Shown here in pieces: positions 31,006 through 40,518 of a stretch of 40,580 nucleotides of DNA. The DNA comes from Chara braunii. Taxonomy: Eukaryota; Streptophyta; Charophyceae; Charales; Characeae. The first letter of the stretch is position 1, and every line of letters begins with the position of its first letter. The translations under genes and the position numbers were made by a program. The notes beneath the pieces were generated by a model. It did no database searches and was not told the origin of the DNA. It saw only the letters and a program-made list of their open reading frames with translations. Where the stretch lies: contig BFEA01000242.1 of NCBI GenBank assembly GCA_003427395.1, positions 1,796,594-1,837,173 on the forward strand. The letters are read 5' to 3'.

Positions 31006-31008
31006 ATA

Positions 31009-31853
31009 GTGTCACGCGTATGTTAATTGGTTGTTAGTGAACAATGCATGAGTTCAAATCCCGTCCAAATTCGATGAATGCAACAGCGCTAGGGGGTAAA
31101 GAAACAGTCCGGGTGCATTCAACCATCCGGAAGCATTCTGACCGGACATGCGGCAATAAGACAAAAAGTTTCACATGCCCCTCTATGGGATGAAAAAAAG
31201 AGTCCAGGTGCATCAAACAATCCAGATGCATTCTAACAGAAGGATTTGAGGCAAGAAGACAAACAGTTCAGATGCCCCTCCCATCCAGTAACCCACACCA
31301 CCTTTTTATATATTTCAATTTTTATTTATTTATTTATTTATTTTCCAATGTTTCAGAAGATAGCAGCTTTCCATTATAATAGCAAAAGGAGGCCCACACC
31401 ACTTTTTCTTTTGCCCTTTCTTGGCCATTCTATATTTGTCTCACTTATGGCTATCTGGCTGGCAGCCCAAAGCCTCAAGAACCTCCACCTACAAAAAGGG
31501 AGTGAGATAAGGAAAAACACCTCTACCTACCGTAGCCTGCGCAAATATCATACACTAGAGATTAGCAGATCCCTATCAGCTCCATGATTGAGGCCAAAAA
31601 TAGATTAGGAAAAAAGCGGAACGAAAAATAGAAACAATGACAGAAAGCAGAATGAAGTAGAGTATTATAATTTATAAATAAATAATAACAAACCCCATCA
31701 TTTGTTTTGGGCCATACACACCGGTTGATTTGGGCCATACACAACCACAGCCATAGTCATTCTGCGCACCAATCTATCTGTGTATGATTTTATCTATATT
31801 CTTTTTTTTCCCTTTTTTTTTTTCTTTCTTTTCTCGCTTTTTTTTATATATTT
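31009..31853. other. No gene; local 94-bp repeat and simple sequence
   Basis: GTCCGGGTGCATTCAACCAT at 31108 and its variant at 31202 mark a 94-bp tandem repeat. A TTTA-type microsatellite lies at 31318-31342. GAGTTCAAATCCCG (about 31049) resembles a tRNA B box, but no tRNA can be folded around it. Confidence 0.55.
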
Positions 31854-31995
31854 GGGCCAAGCCCACTAGCAAAGAGGATTGGATCCAACACCTGAATCTG
31901 GACGTGTTTTTTGGACAGCTGCAGAAAATCGAGATTGAACTGCTGCCCAGATTCAGGAGCTTAATCCAATCCTCTTTGCTAGTGGGACCTCGCCC
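31854..31995. repeat. 142-bp foldback with about 48-bp arms
   Basis: The left arm is GGGCCAAGCCCACTAGCAAA then GAGGATTGGAT and CCTGAATCTGG. The right arm is the complement (GGGCGAGGTCCCACTAGCAA onwards). Loop about 46 bp. No matching 3-bp flank was found, so it is probably an old member of the GGGCC group. Confidence 0.72.
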
Positions 31996-32296
31996 CCAGG
32001 TAGTATGCAGATATGATGCCATAGCTGGGGGAAGAAATCGGGCTGTTTCACTGCAATGCGTCTAAATCTCGTTTCTTGTTGTTTTTTTAAGTCCATGGTA
32101 TTGTAGAGGCCAGTCACTGCGTCTAAATCTGCTCTGCTGTACATCTCGGAAGAATCTAACAAGACTAGCGTGAGTATGCCGCAGGCCATAACACACCAGC
32201 CTGAATAAGATACGGGCCTATGTCCCACTTGGTACGCGAGACCCTTCTGCGGGCCTCCACAGGCGTCTGAATGCATGCTATCATGAATGAGTTTAA

Positions 32297-32446
32297 ACCA
32301 CCAGTACTTCCTCGAGTCTTGCCCGTTAACGCGCCACAATTTTAGGAAACGTACGGGCTACTACAGGAGCGGCCAAATTCATCCGACTAGAAACGTTTCT
32401 ACTCTATTTTTTTCCGCAGACCATATAGCTGGCCAAGTACTCCCAG
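32297..32446. mobile_element. Degenerate TTAA-family element or solo end
   Basis: TTAA (32293-32296) then ACCACCAGTACTTCC and CCGTTAACGCGCCAC, the same inner sequence type as the right end of the 3.2-kb element. About 150 bp on, the minus strand reads GGGAGTACTTGGCCAGCTAT, a decayed opposite end without TTAA. Confidence 0.5.
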
Positions 32447-32560
32447 ACATTGGCTGCAGCCCCCTCACACCGACTTTTGGATGCCGCAAAAAATGCAACA
32501 AACAACATTCATGAGATCTGTGAACGGCCTGCCGCGTCCCCGAAAGACGCAGCCCGTTAA

Positions 32561-32760
32561 ACCACCAGTACCTGGCCCAGCTATCGGCCGCGGCGCTTCC
32601 CGTATACGCGCCGTGCCATTTGGGCTTCGGCCTGCCAGACCGCATTGGCTGGAGGCCGCAGGCAAAACGAAAAAAAAAAATTGCGACGGCGGTTCGGCAG
32701 GACTTGGCGCGCAGCGTGCTGGGAGGCTCGGATTCAATAGCTGAGCGAGGTACTGGTGGT
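32561..32760 (-). mobile_element. 200-bp TTAA-flanked MITE of the 3.2-kb family
   Basis: Tips ACCACCAGTACCTGGCCCAG and the complement of ACCACCAGTACCTCGCTCAG, with TTAA at 32557-32560 and 32761-32764. The left inner sequence (ATCGGCCGCGG, TATACGCGCCG) matches the right end of the element at 15507-18723. The right inner sequence (AGCTATTGAATCCGAGCCT, GCGCGCCAAG) matches its left end. It is thus the same family in opposite orientation with the middle removed. Confidence 0.83.
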
Positions 32761-32809
32761 TTAACTGGGGTAGGGCGGCCAGTAAATTCAGAAAAGGCCG
32801 GCTTGTCAG

Positions 32810-33775
32810 GTGGCCCACCTTGCTCGTGTACTTTTCTTTTTCTTCCTTTTTTTTCTTTTTTTTTATTTTAAAAGCGACCAGAGTGTCGTATGATCGTACG
32901 GCAGCCGCTTTTGATTTATAAAAGCCGGAAAACGACGTTGCCTTGCTCGTGTACTTGTGCTTAGATGATGTAAAAGGGCAACAACCACTACCTGTTGTTG
33001 CGCGCATGCAAGGGGGACCTCGCTCCAACATTTTCAGAAAGAAAGGTTAGCAAGGAGGGCTGGGAAAAAAAAAAAAAAAAAAAAAAACACTAGGGACCCA
33101 CCTTGCTCATGTGCTGGTGCTTAGATGATACAGATTGAATCATCAAAGCGACCAATATCTGTCGATCATTCGAAGGTCGATAACAACTGCCTATTATTGC
33201 ATGCATGCAGGCGGGACCTCGCTCCCACATTTTTAGAAAGAAAGGCTAGCAAGGAGGGCTCGAAAACAAAAACAAAAAACACTAAGGACCCGCATTGCTC
33301 CTGCACTGGTGCCTTAGGGGACACCGTCCAGTAGATGTGAATGTGAGGGGGAAGACACATGTTTACTATGCCCAATAGAGTATCACCTCTCTCCCCTAAT
33401 AGAGAGATCCTTCTCCCCTCCTCTTCACTTCTATCCTAGATTGGGAGGTGGGGGGGGAAGTGGACATAGAAGTCATCATAAGCCCAACACACTTGGCAGC
33501 TTGTTAGTGATCTCAGCTGTCCATCACACGAGCCCCCGTTTGTTACCTTTTCTGAGTCTTCTTCTTCTCTCTTCAAAAAAACAAAAGAAGAAAGAAAAAA
33601 AGATTATGTAGATCGAAACAACCACTATCTGTCGATGACGAAGATCAATAACCACTACCCTCTCATTGCACGCATCATGACGCATGCAAGTGGGACCTCG
33701 CTCCCACATTTTCAGAAAGAAAGGCTAGCAAAAAGGGCTAGAAAACAAACAACAAAAAAACAAAAACTGAGTGGT
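32810..33775. repeat. Three diverged repeat units of 150-250 bp
   Basis: CTTAGATGAT, then a CAACAACCACTA/TCTGTCGAT block, GCATGCA, GGGACCTCGCTCCCACATTT and CAGAAAGAAAGG, then TAGCAA and GGGCT, occur around 32960-33065, 33120-33260 and 33600-33740, with A-rich ends. 33290-33600 between them is unassigned. Confidence 0.8.
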
Positions 33776-33861
33776 GATAGTCCGCTTGATACGATACGTG
33801 GGCAGCGCTACCGGGAGCGCTGCGCCCGACTGGACTGGAACTACCCGGTTGACGCGGGGTG

Positions 33862-34041
33862 CGCTTGCACGTTGGCATGGGCGCCGGGTAGAGTCGCGGT
33901 GAGACGACGCTGGACGAGTGGCGCGGTGGTAGGAGATGGCGTGATGAGGCACGCTTGCACGTCGGCATGGGCGGTGGATAGAGTGGCGGTGAGACGACGC
34001 TGGAAGAGTGGTGTGGTGGTGGGAGATGGCGTGAAGAAAAG
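33862..34041 (+). repeat. 90-bp in-frame tandem duplication
   Basis: GCTTGCACGTTGGCATGGGC and the following sequence repeat with a 90-bp offset (33862, 33952). The open frame 33635-34054 encodes the 30-residue unit RVAVRRRW.SG.VVGDGV twice. No family was recognised; the ORF is probably fortuitous in GC-rich repeat sequence. Confidence 0.75.
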
Positions 34042-34836
34042 TACGTCTTCATAGTCGGCTTTTTGTGGTGTGAAGGTCGGCATGAGCACCATGGGGAGTG
34101 CTGCGGCGAATCATTGGTCTTCTTCCTCTTCTTCAGCTGCGTTTCATATCAATGGCTGTCCTAACAATCTACTCGACTTTTGTCCGCTCAATCTTTAGTC
34201 CGGAAGTATATCTCACACCAAGGTTTCGTTGGAGAGGAGGAACGCTGGGGGAGAGTAAAGGGAGGTTGGTATGGAGTTAGTTTTTTCTACAGGTGGGCGA
34301 AGTCAGCAACGATGCCACCCCTTCATCTCTTTGGGCTACCTGGGAGGGGCGGCTGGCAGGCTTAGCGTTTTAGTCTCGCGACGTGGTTTGGAGTAATCCT
34401 GGCTGTGGTCCATACTATCTTCATCGTTCGGTTCTTTGGGATGGTTGATTGGTTGTCAACCACAGGCGGCCGGGTTGCTTGAGAGCCGATGGAGGAGGTG
34501 AGGTTTGGAGAGAGGGGGGGTGCTTTTAGGGATGTCGAGGGCTTGTGTTTTTCCTCTTCATGTTTTGTTGTGGTGATTCTGTGATGACCTTGATAAGATT
34601 CTTAATGACGTGATTCTCAACTAGTTTTGTTTGTTTCAAATAATATCTGTTAGCCCTTCTTCCCTTGTAGTTTAGTATAACAAACAATTCTGATTAATCC
34701 TGCTTAATTATGAATTTCTCATTTGATTGTTCTACGATGGTTTGTTCGATCTCGCATTACTTGTTTGATCCTTCCGATTGGACATCAGAATCGTTTTTCT
34801 ATTGTGTTTCCTTTGGATTTTCAAAGTCATCAAATC
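34042..34836. other. No gene recognised
   Basis: A change from GC-rich to AT-rich composition at about 34560. The 60-70 codon ORFs show no family motif. Confidence 0.5.
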
Positions 34837-34915
34837 ATTTTTATTTATTTATTTTTTAATTGCTCCAATCTATTCGTGGGGAGCATCACGTGCTGGGAAC
34901 CGGGCCCAGCATCCC
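34837..34915 (-). mobile_element. Short stem-loop retroposon with AT-rich tail
   Basis: On the minus strand: GGGATGCTGGGCCCGGTTCC, CAGCACGTGATGCTCC, CCACGAATAGATTGGAGC, then a tail of A and AAAT repeats. It is nearly identical to the copy at 39357, in the opposite orientation. Confidence 0.75.
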
Positions 34916-35999
34916 TTATAATGGAAATACATTAATGATTGACAATTGATGAAAATTTAGGATGATTGAGGATCATTTTGGATGATTTAGGATATGAGAG
35001 TGGGTGATTGAGGTCATGAAATAGAGCTAGATGATGACTAATCAGAAAGATTGTCTACTCAGCACTGAATTACTATCCTATCCCTATTTTCCTGTATCCA
35101 TTCCAAACAACCAATCACAATTGAGCCCGTGCTGTGCANCAATCAGGCCTCTTCCCGATCTCACACCCTAATCTGGCTCGGTTACAGGGCAGCGCTACCC
35201 ACCCCAGCTCCGACCATCGTTGGCCAGATTGTAGCCATTAGTCAAGTTTGCAGATTGCCTTCCTCCCTCGGCAATTCCAGGCCTCTATACAAAGCCTCAA
35301 GCTCCTACACAAGTAGGTTACAGGGCACTGCCCCAGCGCCGGCTAGCGTCGTCTTGGCGCCAACTCAACCTGGCCATTACACAAGAGGATTCAATTAGGA
35401 AATTAGCTAATCTAGAATGCCAACCAGAAATTAAGGATCTGATAATATCAAAATCTTAACCAGCAAAACTTTCTGATGATGAAATTTGACGAGTACCCTG
35501 AAATGATCATAAAGATGATGGATAATGATGACGACGCTGATGATTATTTCCCTCCACCTCTCCCCGTCTTCCATGTATTCTCCTCCTCTCCCCTCATTTC
35601 CTCTTCTCCTCTCGCTGCCTCCGCTGAGACGAACCCTGCTATCAGGATGAAGTTCCTATCAGCCCCAACGAGAGAGAGAACCTCCACATTCCCTTCTACC
35701 TTGAGGTAATCAGTTTCCCCAAAAGGTGTACCTCAAAACTAACACTCTGACCTAGTCTGCCTCCGCCAAGAGATAATGCGCCCTCATACATATCTCCCAG
35801 CCCCAGCCCAGGTCAGCTCCCATCATCTGCATCTACTCCCTGGAGGGCAATTACCTCCCACCTTGTGTTAACCCTGCGGAGTAGCGCTCCCTTCCTGACC
35901 AACCTACCTACCAACTAGACCATATCCTATCTGGGAGATGAGAATATAATCACAAACACAGAGATGACTACTGATTGATGAAAAAAAGAATAACGAAAC
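34916..35999. other. No gene recognised; single N at 35139
   Basis: GGTTACAGGGCAGCGCTACC at 35184 and a diverged copy at 35318 form a short repeat. The 35476-35709 ORF is open but shows no motif. GAT/TGA-type simple sequence begins at about 35470. Confidence 0.5.
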
Positions 36000-36000
36000 C

Positions 36001-36040
36001 ATGATGATGATGATGATGATTGATGATGAATGATGATGAT

Positions 36041-36078
<38 letters not shown>
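36001..36078. repeat. ATG/GAT trinucleotide microsatellite
   Basis: Near-continuous GAT repeats with a few interruptions (TTGATGATGAATG). Confidence 0.95.
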
Positions 36079-36080
<2 letters not shown>

Positions 36081-36130
36081 ATAAAATTAGCGAAAATAAA
36101 TAAAGAACGTTGGACTTGCGATACGATGGA

Positions 36131-36739
36131 CAACTCACTATTGCTGTAATGAAAATAGAAGATGACGACGATTACGATTTTTACAGAGAAGTCTGGATGA
36201 TGACCATGAAAAAGATAAAAAGAAGATAAATAACATGGATGACGAATTAGAGAAGCCGATGATGATTACCACTGGTAACCAAATGAGGATTAAAAACCGC
36301 TGAAATGACAATGATGACAATCATGATGCTTTTTATGGATAACCTGCACAAGACAAAAAAACAGACGAAAGCACATATATAGATTGATGATGACCTCCTA
36401 GCCGCTCTCTTGATGATANTTTTCCAGCGGCACTGTGATGATTCCTCAAGCAGGACCAACGTTCTCCGCACTTTGGTTTCCACGAGGCTGACTCGGCTGA
36501 CTCCACTTTCCTCCACCGACATCAACTTTCGTCAACTCGCATGAGTTCTCCAGCCTCTTTAAAGGTCTTGGCTATATAGTACTTCACGTGAAAAACACAA
36601 GGAAAACGTTCAAACAGCAGTTGCCGCTACCATTCTCCCTTTTCCTCTGTACCTCAGGCCAGATGCCACGTCAGCCTGTGACGTATTCGGTCTGAGCGAT
36701 TTTCCCTTTTCCTAATTCTTTTTCTATCTCGATGAATTT
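36131..36739. repeat. Local direct duplication, copy A (empty site)
   Basis: Starts CAACTCACTATTGCTGTAAT and ends near ATCTCGATGAATTTT; it matches copy B at 36776-37574. At 36161-36180 it reads GATGACGACGATTACGATTT without an insert. N at 36419. Confidence 0.9.
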
Positions 36740-36775
36740 TATGGATGATGATGATGATGACTTGTGGAAGATTGA

Positions 36776-37574
36776 CAGCTCACTATTGCTGTAATGAAAA
36801 TAGAAGATGACGAAGTGAGATTAACCAATCGAAATGAGGTTATTGCATACATTCCGGGAGAAAGTCATAATTTACAAGAGCACTCTATTGTTATGGTTCG
36901 AGGAGGTAGAGTCAAAGATTTGCCTGGTGTAAAATACCATTGTATTTGAGGAGTGAAAGACTTACAAGGAATTCCTAATCGACGACGATTACGATTTTTA
37001 CAGAGAAGTCTGGATGATGACCATGAAAAAGATAAAAAGAAGATAAATAACATGGATGACGAATTAGAGAAGCCGATGATGATTATCACTNGTAACCAAA
37101 TGAGGATTACAAAAATGACAGTGTCCTTGATGAAAAAAAACCGCTGAAATGACAATGATGATAATCTTGATGCTCTTTATGGATAACCTGCACAAGACAA
37201 AAAATCAGACGAAAGCACATATATAGATTGATGATGACCTCCTAGCCGCTCTCTTGATGATACTTTTCCAGCGGCACTGTGATGATTCCTCAAGCAGGAC
37301 CAACGTTCTCCGCACTTTGGTTTCCACGAGGCTGACTCCACTTTCCTCCACCGACATCGACTTTCGTCAACTCGCATGAGCTCTCCAGCCTCTTTAAAGA
37401 TCTTGGCTACGGAGTACTTCATGTGAAAAACACAGGGAAAACGTTCAAACAGCAGTTGCCGCTACCATTCTCCCTTTTCCTCTGTGCCTCATGCCAGATG
37501 CCACGTCAGCCTGTGACGTATTCGGTCTGAGCGATTTTTCCTTTTCCTAATTCTTTCTGTATCTCGATGAATTT
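36776..37574. repeat. Local direct duplication, copy B (with insert)
   Basis: The same sequence as copy A apart from small indels, plus a 172-bp insertion at 36814-36985 carrying a mitochondrial rps12 fragment. N at 37091. Copies A and B lie in tandem, with 36 bp of GAT-rich sequence between them. Confidence 0.9.
36814..36985 (+). pseudogene. rps12: Nuclear insert of mitochondrial rps12, internal fragment
   Basis: The frame from 36815 reads [44 protein letters not shown], stop, GVKDLQGIPNRRR. This is the ribosomal protein S12 core. HCIRGVKDL.GIP.RRR marks the plant mitochondrial form and not the plastid form (HIVRGTLDAVGV). One in-frame TGA stands where the family has Arg (CGA), so a single C-to-T change explains it. 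Both the N-terminal part and the KYG...KPK end are missing, so it cannot be functional. The fragment interrupts sequence that is continuous in copy A. GACGA lies at both junctions, and the right one is native to the Arg codons, which suggests microhomology joining. Confidence 0.93.
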
Positions 37575-38864
37575 TCTGATTTCGATGCTAATTAATTTTT
37601 ACTTGTAAAAAGTCTTATCGATTTCTCTACTTCTATCTTATTTGTATTGATGGATTTTCTGATTTGGATGCTAATTAGTTTTTACTTAGTAATTAGACTC
37701 AGCATTTGGGGGTATGGAAATCTTGAGGCTCAACAGGAGTTTTGTAGGGTTTGGGCTCACAAGTATTGATCGGGGTTATTTCCTTAGGATTGGAGCTCCT
37801 CCCTACGAGGGCTACACAAGGTGGGAGGTGTTGTCCTTGAGAGGGTAGGGGCGGTATTGTGGGATTGTCCTTTTCTGAGTTGTGTTGATCTTTGGGTCGG
37901 ATCAGTATGGCGGTTGGGGAGAGTGGACAAGAGGTGCTGAATCCAGCAAGATGGGAGGTAGAGAGGTTGTTTCACTGGGAGGGGGTGGGACAGGAGGAAA
38001 GGGGGAATTCCAGCTCAGCGGGGGCATACTCTAGGGGGAATTGTGTGCTGCTAAGGGAGCTGGAATGGTTGTTTAGGGGGTTGTTCTGAACTGGGGCCGG
38101 TGTGGTGAGGGGGCACCTTTCGGCGGAGGCAGTGTATGGGCAGAAGGACGTTTTTGAGGGAGGAGTAATCTCCGAATTTTTTTTTTGAGTTTTTCATGAG
38201 TGGTTGAGCTTTCAATAGCCACCGGAACCGCTACAGGATGAGGGGTTATTTTTCCCTCCCTTCCTCTCGTTTCGTGGAGGTAGAAGGGGTTTTCTCTGCC
38301 TTTGTCTGAGTCAATTTTTTTTGAAGGAGGGCAGGGGGGGGGGTAGAGCCGGAAGATGGAATTTAGTCAGGAGGTCTCAATGAAGGAATGATTGTTAGGC
38401 AAGTAGGTCAGAAGAACGAAGCTGGGACGACACAGGCCGGTGCTGGAGCTTTGGCTCTGTGACCTGGGGGGAGCTTGGGGCTTGTGGAGTTATGTTGAGG
38501 GTGGAAGGCATAACAAGATTGTTCGACGAAGCGGACGCCGGGGTATTAACCATGTAACCTATTCAAGGCCCTGCCATTAAGGGTAGTGTCGAGGGAGGAA
38601 GGCACTTCCTGTCCGTCAGAACTAGGTTGGTCAAGAACTGGGAAAGGTTGCGGTGCCCTGTTACACTAGCATGACGGGGGTGTGAGATCAAGTGAGTTTT
38701 GGTACGAGGACTGAAATCCCGGACAGACTTTCCGTCTGTTGAGGGGGGAATTTAGGATAGTAGGTTGTTTCAGACTTTTAGTTTTGACCCCCCACTCATA
38801 TAGTTTTTCATGCCTTTCCATATATTTTCAAAAAACAAAAGACTTAGAAAAAGAAAGATGGTGG
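37575..38864. other. No gene recognised
   Basis: AT-rich to about 37700, then G-rich on the plus strand. TTTTCTGATTTSGATGCTAATTA occurs twice (37571, 37653). No protein family was seen. Confidence 0.5.
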
Positions 38865-39230
38865 GATATCATGCGTCCTACTAGTGAGGGGGCTTGCTGG
38901 TAGGATGGGAATAGGGTACAGCAGCAGTGGAGATGGTGGCTCTGCTGCAGTAAGTCTTACCGGAGTGGGGAGAGGAGATTGATTGGGGGTTTCTGAGTCT
39001 TTTCCTGAATCGTGCACATGTCTTGTTCTTTCGTAAATCGTGCACATGTCTTGCTTTTTCTCTCAAAGAGGTGAGCGGGACAAGTAGATGGTTGGATAAC
39101 AAGCGTCCTACTAGTAAAGGGGCTAGCTCGTAGGAAGGAAATAGGGCATAGCAGTAACAGAGATGGTGGCTCTGCTGCAGTAAGTCTTGCCGGAGTGTGG
39201 TAAAGAGGATTGATGGGGGGGTTTGAGTCG
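38865..39230. repeat. 230-bp tandem repeat, two copies
   Basis: GCGTCCTACTAGT, GGGGCT, AATAGGG, GAGATGGTGGCTCTGCTGCA then GTAAGTCTT and CCGGAGTG occur at 38873 and 39103. Short CGTGCACATGTCTTG repeats lie between them (39012, 39039). Confidence 0.9.
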
Positions 39231-39356
39231 GTTCTCCGAACTCTTCTGAGGTCTGATGTAGTAACTTGTTAAGTAACTCAAATTTTTCTTAGCCGAAGTT
39301 GGGTAATGGTGGTATCTCAAATTTTCATGTTACATATTCTCAGTTGTATTTCAAAG

Positions 39357-39457
39357 GGACGCTGAGCCCGTTCCTCAGCACGTGATGCTCCCCACGAATA
39401 GATTGGAGCTTTTGTCCCAAAAAAAATAAATAAAAAAAATAATAATAATAAAAAAAT
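39357..39457 (+). mobile_element. Short stem-loop retroposon with A-rich tail
   Basis: GGGACGCTGAGCCCGTTCCTCAGC, then ACGTGATGCTCCCCACG, then AATAGATTGGAGC, TTTTGTCCC and a tail of A, AAAT and AAT repeats. Two stem-loops are possible: CTGAGCCCGTTCCTCAG and GCTCC...GGAGC. Confidence 0.78.
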
Positions 39458-39505
39458 CCGCTTGATACGTCTGATCAGTATAAGCGGGGTCCTTGGCCAA
39501 CACAG

Positions 39506-39550
39506 GTGTGAGTGTGAGTGTGAGTGTGAGTGTGAGTGTGAGTGTGAGTG
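39506..39550. repeat. GTGTGA hexanucleotide microsatellite
   Basis: About seven uninterrupted GTGTGA units. The repeated Leu-Thr peptide on the minus strand comes from it. Confidence 0.95.
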
Positions 39551-39925
39551 GGTTGTATGTGGTGTGTGGGAGAGTGTTGGCCTTAGACACTGCTGTTATT
39601 CGGTTGGGGGTGGGGGACGATGAAAAGGGAGGTGCAGCTACTAGCAAAATGCTTGGTCCTTGCGTTAGTCGGACTCCTACCGGCGGCCCCACCCCATCCT
39701 TGACCACCATGGTTGGGGTCCCCTCTGATGGCTGGAGGGAGACAACAAAGCTATGTTCGTAGGGGTCCCCTGTATAAGCCTTAGGAGTAGTGGTAGGCAG
39801 GTAGCGAGGGTGAATTGAGAGAATTTGAAAGATGACGAGATATTTGAGAGAAGAATACATCGTAGGTAAAAAAAAAAAAAAAAAAGTACCTTTCTCACCT
39901 ATTGATGTTGAGCCTTGTCGAGCCT

Positions 39926-39943
39926 CCCGCTACCGGTAGCGGG
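39926..39943. other. 18-bp perfect palindrome followed by T-rich sequence
   Basis: CCCGCTACCGGTAGCGGG is self-complementary and is followed by GCTTTCTTC. It resembles a bacterial or organellar terminator hairpin, but no adjacent gene supports that role. Confidence 0.6.
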
Positions 39944-40327
39944 GCTTTCTTCATTTGGAAAAAAATGAAAAAGAAAAAAAGGAAGAACGAAACAAAAAAC
40001 GAACAAGAAATTAAAAGAAGAGAGGACACAACCCTGCGTATATTGGGACTGAGAATGACAACGCTCGGTCCCCCACCAAATCACGCGGATATGCTGGTGG
40101 ACCTGGCAGTAGACCGCCTGGGACGCTAGGAGGGTCTGCACACGTCCTCGGTAGGGAGAACACACACAATCAACAATGATGTGCTGGCAGCAATTTGTAC
40201 AAACTAGCAGCGTGGCCTATCAAACCGAAATAATATACCGGGCTTAGAAAAACTCTAATGACCTACCTTTGGAGGAACGACACCTGGGCTCAAAGCTGCA
40301 TCAACAGGGTCATATGAAACATATTAA

Positions 40328-40400
40328 ACCACCAGTACCTTGCCCAGCTAAAGAAAAACGACGCGGCTGTTAACGCGCCGCGTCGGATGGGGGTCAGGGA
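40328..40400 (+). mobile_element. End of a TTAA-flanked family element
   Basis: TTAA (40324-40327) then ACCACCAGTACCTTGCCCAG and GTTAACGCGCCGCGTCGG: the same inner end type as 18723 (minus) and 32561. The opposite end is not in the window. Confidence 0.65.
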
Positions 40401-40517
40401 GGAACGACCCATAATAACCAGGAATTAAAACAAAAACAAAAAAAAAACAAAAACGAATCGAAACGAAAAGCAACGGGCGGAGGGGGAAGAGCGAGCAAGC
40501 GAGCAAGCGCGCACGCG

Positions 40518-40518
<1 letters not shown>

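Noticed and set aside
31015-31075. tRNA-like GAGTTCAAATCCCG
   Set aside because: No acceptor stem or anticodon arm can be placed around it; probably a chance match or a decayed fragment.
36814-36985. Plastid rps12 origin
   Set aside because: The HCI.GVKDL.GIP.RRR segment matches the mitochondrial form; the plastid protein has a different sequence at this place.
39375-39860. 161-codon minus-strand ORF
   Set aside because: It includes the GTGTGA microsatellite as Leu-Thr repeats and an A/T-rich retroposon tail; no motif is recognised.
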